A stretch of 64,000 nucleotides of DNA from Spirometra erinaceieuropaei (taxonomy: Eukaryota > Platyhelminthes > Cestoda > Diphyllobothriidea > Diphyllobothriidae), in assembly GCA_902702965.1 (NCBI GenBank), contig CACRXP010000630.1, positions 69,526 to 133,525 of the forward strand. Direction: 5' to 3'. The position numbers were made by a program, and so were the translations under genes. Below the pieces are notes generated by a model, which was not told the origin of the DNA, ran no database searches, and was given only the letters and a program-made list of their open reading frames with translations. Below, piece after piece: positions 62,941 to 64,000 of this stretch; position 1 is the stretch's first letter; the number at the start of each line of letters is the position of its first letter.

Positions 62941-63688
62941 GTGGATTGTCAAATAATGTGATTAATCGAAGTTACTGAGAAATGAGGGTCAGATTTTTAG
63001 GTTTCCTTTCTAGTGTGGCTTTTATGGCAGTCTGGTTTGTCGTGAAGAAGGATGCACGATCGCTGTGACAAGAGCTTTTTTCGCCTGAAATTTCAGATTC
63101 TTGATCGAGTTCATCATCAGAGACAGAGATATGGGTTTGTGTACGATTTACGACCGTTCTTTCAGCAACACCTGGCAAATGTGGACTTGGGGATCATGTC
63201 ATATGTGTTACAAGTGGACTGTTTGTTTGATCCTGCCAGTTATTGTCCTTACAGCCATATTTAGTCGTGTCGACTCCGTCTTGTCGACAGAATGCGACAG
63301 GTACGGGAGAAGAGGGTGAGATTGACTCAGAACAAGCCGGCTCCACTGCAAAAGAAATTGATGCTCATTTCACGGCCAAGGCCACGCCAACCCCTTGCAC
63401 TATTCACAGAAACCGTCTCTCAACGTCCGAAGTACCACCTTGTAGTCCGATCACCCATAAAATATTTGTGCACATATAGTTTCCTCACGCTTCAGTTTCT
63501 GCTAGTATGCTGTCTGGGAGTGCCAAACTTGCTGACATTTACAATAGAAGAAACAAATCTTAACTAAGTGCATAAACAGATGAACATAAGTGGATGGACT
63601 TTGAGCAGCGTTTCGCTAATCATAAGAACAATAATGGCTCTTCTTGAAAAATAAGCGACAATTTTGGGCCCTCAAGAGGGGGTTCAGG
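62941..63688. other. No recognisable gene
   Basis: Several overlapping plus-strand frames of 70-91 codons lie at 63052-63567, none with a domain signature. Three of them overlap in different frames, so at most one could be real. Confidence 0.45.
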
Positions 63689-63690
63689 TA

Positions 63691-64000
63691 CAATGAGTGA
63701 CCTACCTCATGAAAGTTGGCCGAAATTCTGAAATGACTTTCTGATTTGGAAGGATTATTTAGGTGGTATTGTAATAATGATTATCTCGCGGCCTAATTCT
63801 GCTATATTTCAGACTCAAGGGGACGGCGACGTTTGAAAGCACTTCTTTTCGACCTCCTGCAGAAACCACATTTGGCAAAAAATGACTGCTAGTGTAGCAT
63901 GCATTTTTCGCATTGATTTTCGATGGTCATATAATTTTACATATATTTAATAGGGAAAATGAACAAAATTATGCTTTATTCTACGCAGTTGGCAGCAAAC
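63691..64000 (+). mobile_element. Foldback element, left arm, cut by the window end
   Basis: TA at 63689-63690 is followed by CAATGAGTGACCTACCTCAT, then GTTGGCCGAAATTCTGAAAT, TTGGAAGGATTATTTAGGTG, AAAAAATGACTGCT and TTGATTTTCGATGG in the order of the other left arms. The right arm would lie beyond base 64000. The first bases (CAAT) have drifted from the CAGT of intact copies. Confidence 0.75.

Noticed and set aside
1..64000. CRISPR arrays, operons, rRNA genes or prophage
   Set aside because: No regularly spaced repeats with unique spacers, no tightly packed same-strand genes and no rRNA-like stretches were seen; the window is eukaryotic.

Overview
This is a gene-poor window of a eukaryotic nuclear genome. 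Most of the 64 kb is intron and intergenic DNA with short chance ORFs on both strands, and there are no operons, rRNA genes or CRISPR arrays. The one gene I can identify with confidence is an animal noggin-family gene on the minus strand. A two-exon noggin with a domain insertion, a 16 kb intron, relics of a Merlin DNA transposon, and TA-flanked foldback elements suggest a flatworm. A tapeworm is my best guess, but the lineage is inference, not shown by the sequence.

The noggin-like gene runs right to left. Exon 1 (35603..34734) encodes a signal peptide, the N-terminal noggin motif and the first four noggin cysteines. It ends at a consensus GTGAGT donor directly after the conserved Arg-Trp pair. 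Exon 2 (18775..18449) lies 15,958 bp away behind a polypyrimidine tract and AG acceptor. It encodes the last five cysteines, including the terminal CxCxC. The join is in phase and gives 398 residues with all nine noggin cysteines in order. An 87-residue, very basic segment separates cysteines 5 and 6, where vertebrate noggin has about seven residues. Two furin-type sites bracket part of it. The intron holds tRNA-like SINE fragments, degenerate TTAGGG-like G-rich tracts and a GAT microsatellite.

Left flank (1 to about 18.4 kb): a degenerate tetranucleotide repeat near 1.04-1.29 kb, a broken Merlin-type transposase at 1.41-1.80 kb, a two-copy 73 bp tandem repeat near 4.2 kb, and one lone foldback arm at 10.47 kb. 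Otherwise nothing recognisable.

Right flank (35.6 to 64 kb): unremarkable to 50 kb, then a zone rich in one family of palindromic (foldback) elements. These begin with CAG, end with CTG, sit between TA dinucleotides and have roughly 260-320 bp inverted arms. Copies lie at 50478-51356, 56073-56903, 60000-60985, 61583-62534 and 63691 to the window end. Two copies, 10 kb apart and inverted, carry the same 173 bp exon-like sequence with intact splice sites. In both, the shared block ends exactly at the element's terminal inverted repeat, so this looks like host sequence captured and moved by a foldback element. A GC-rich block lies at 55.0-55.6 kb, and a candidate small secreted peptide ORF at 59.6-59.8 kb.
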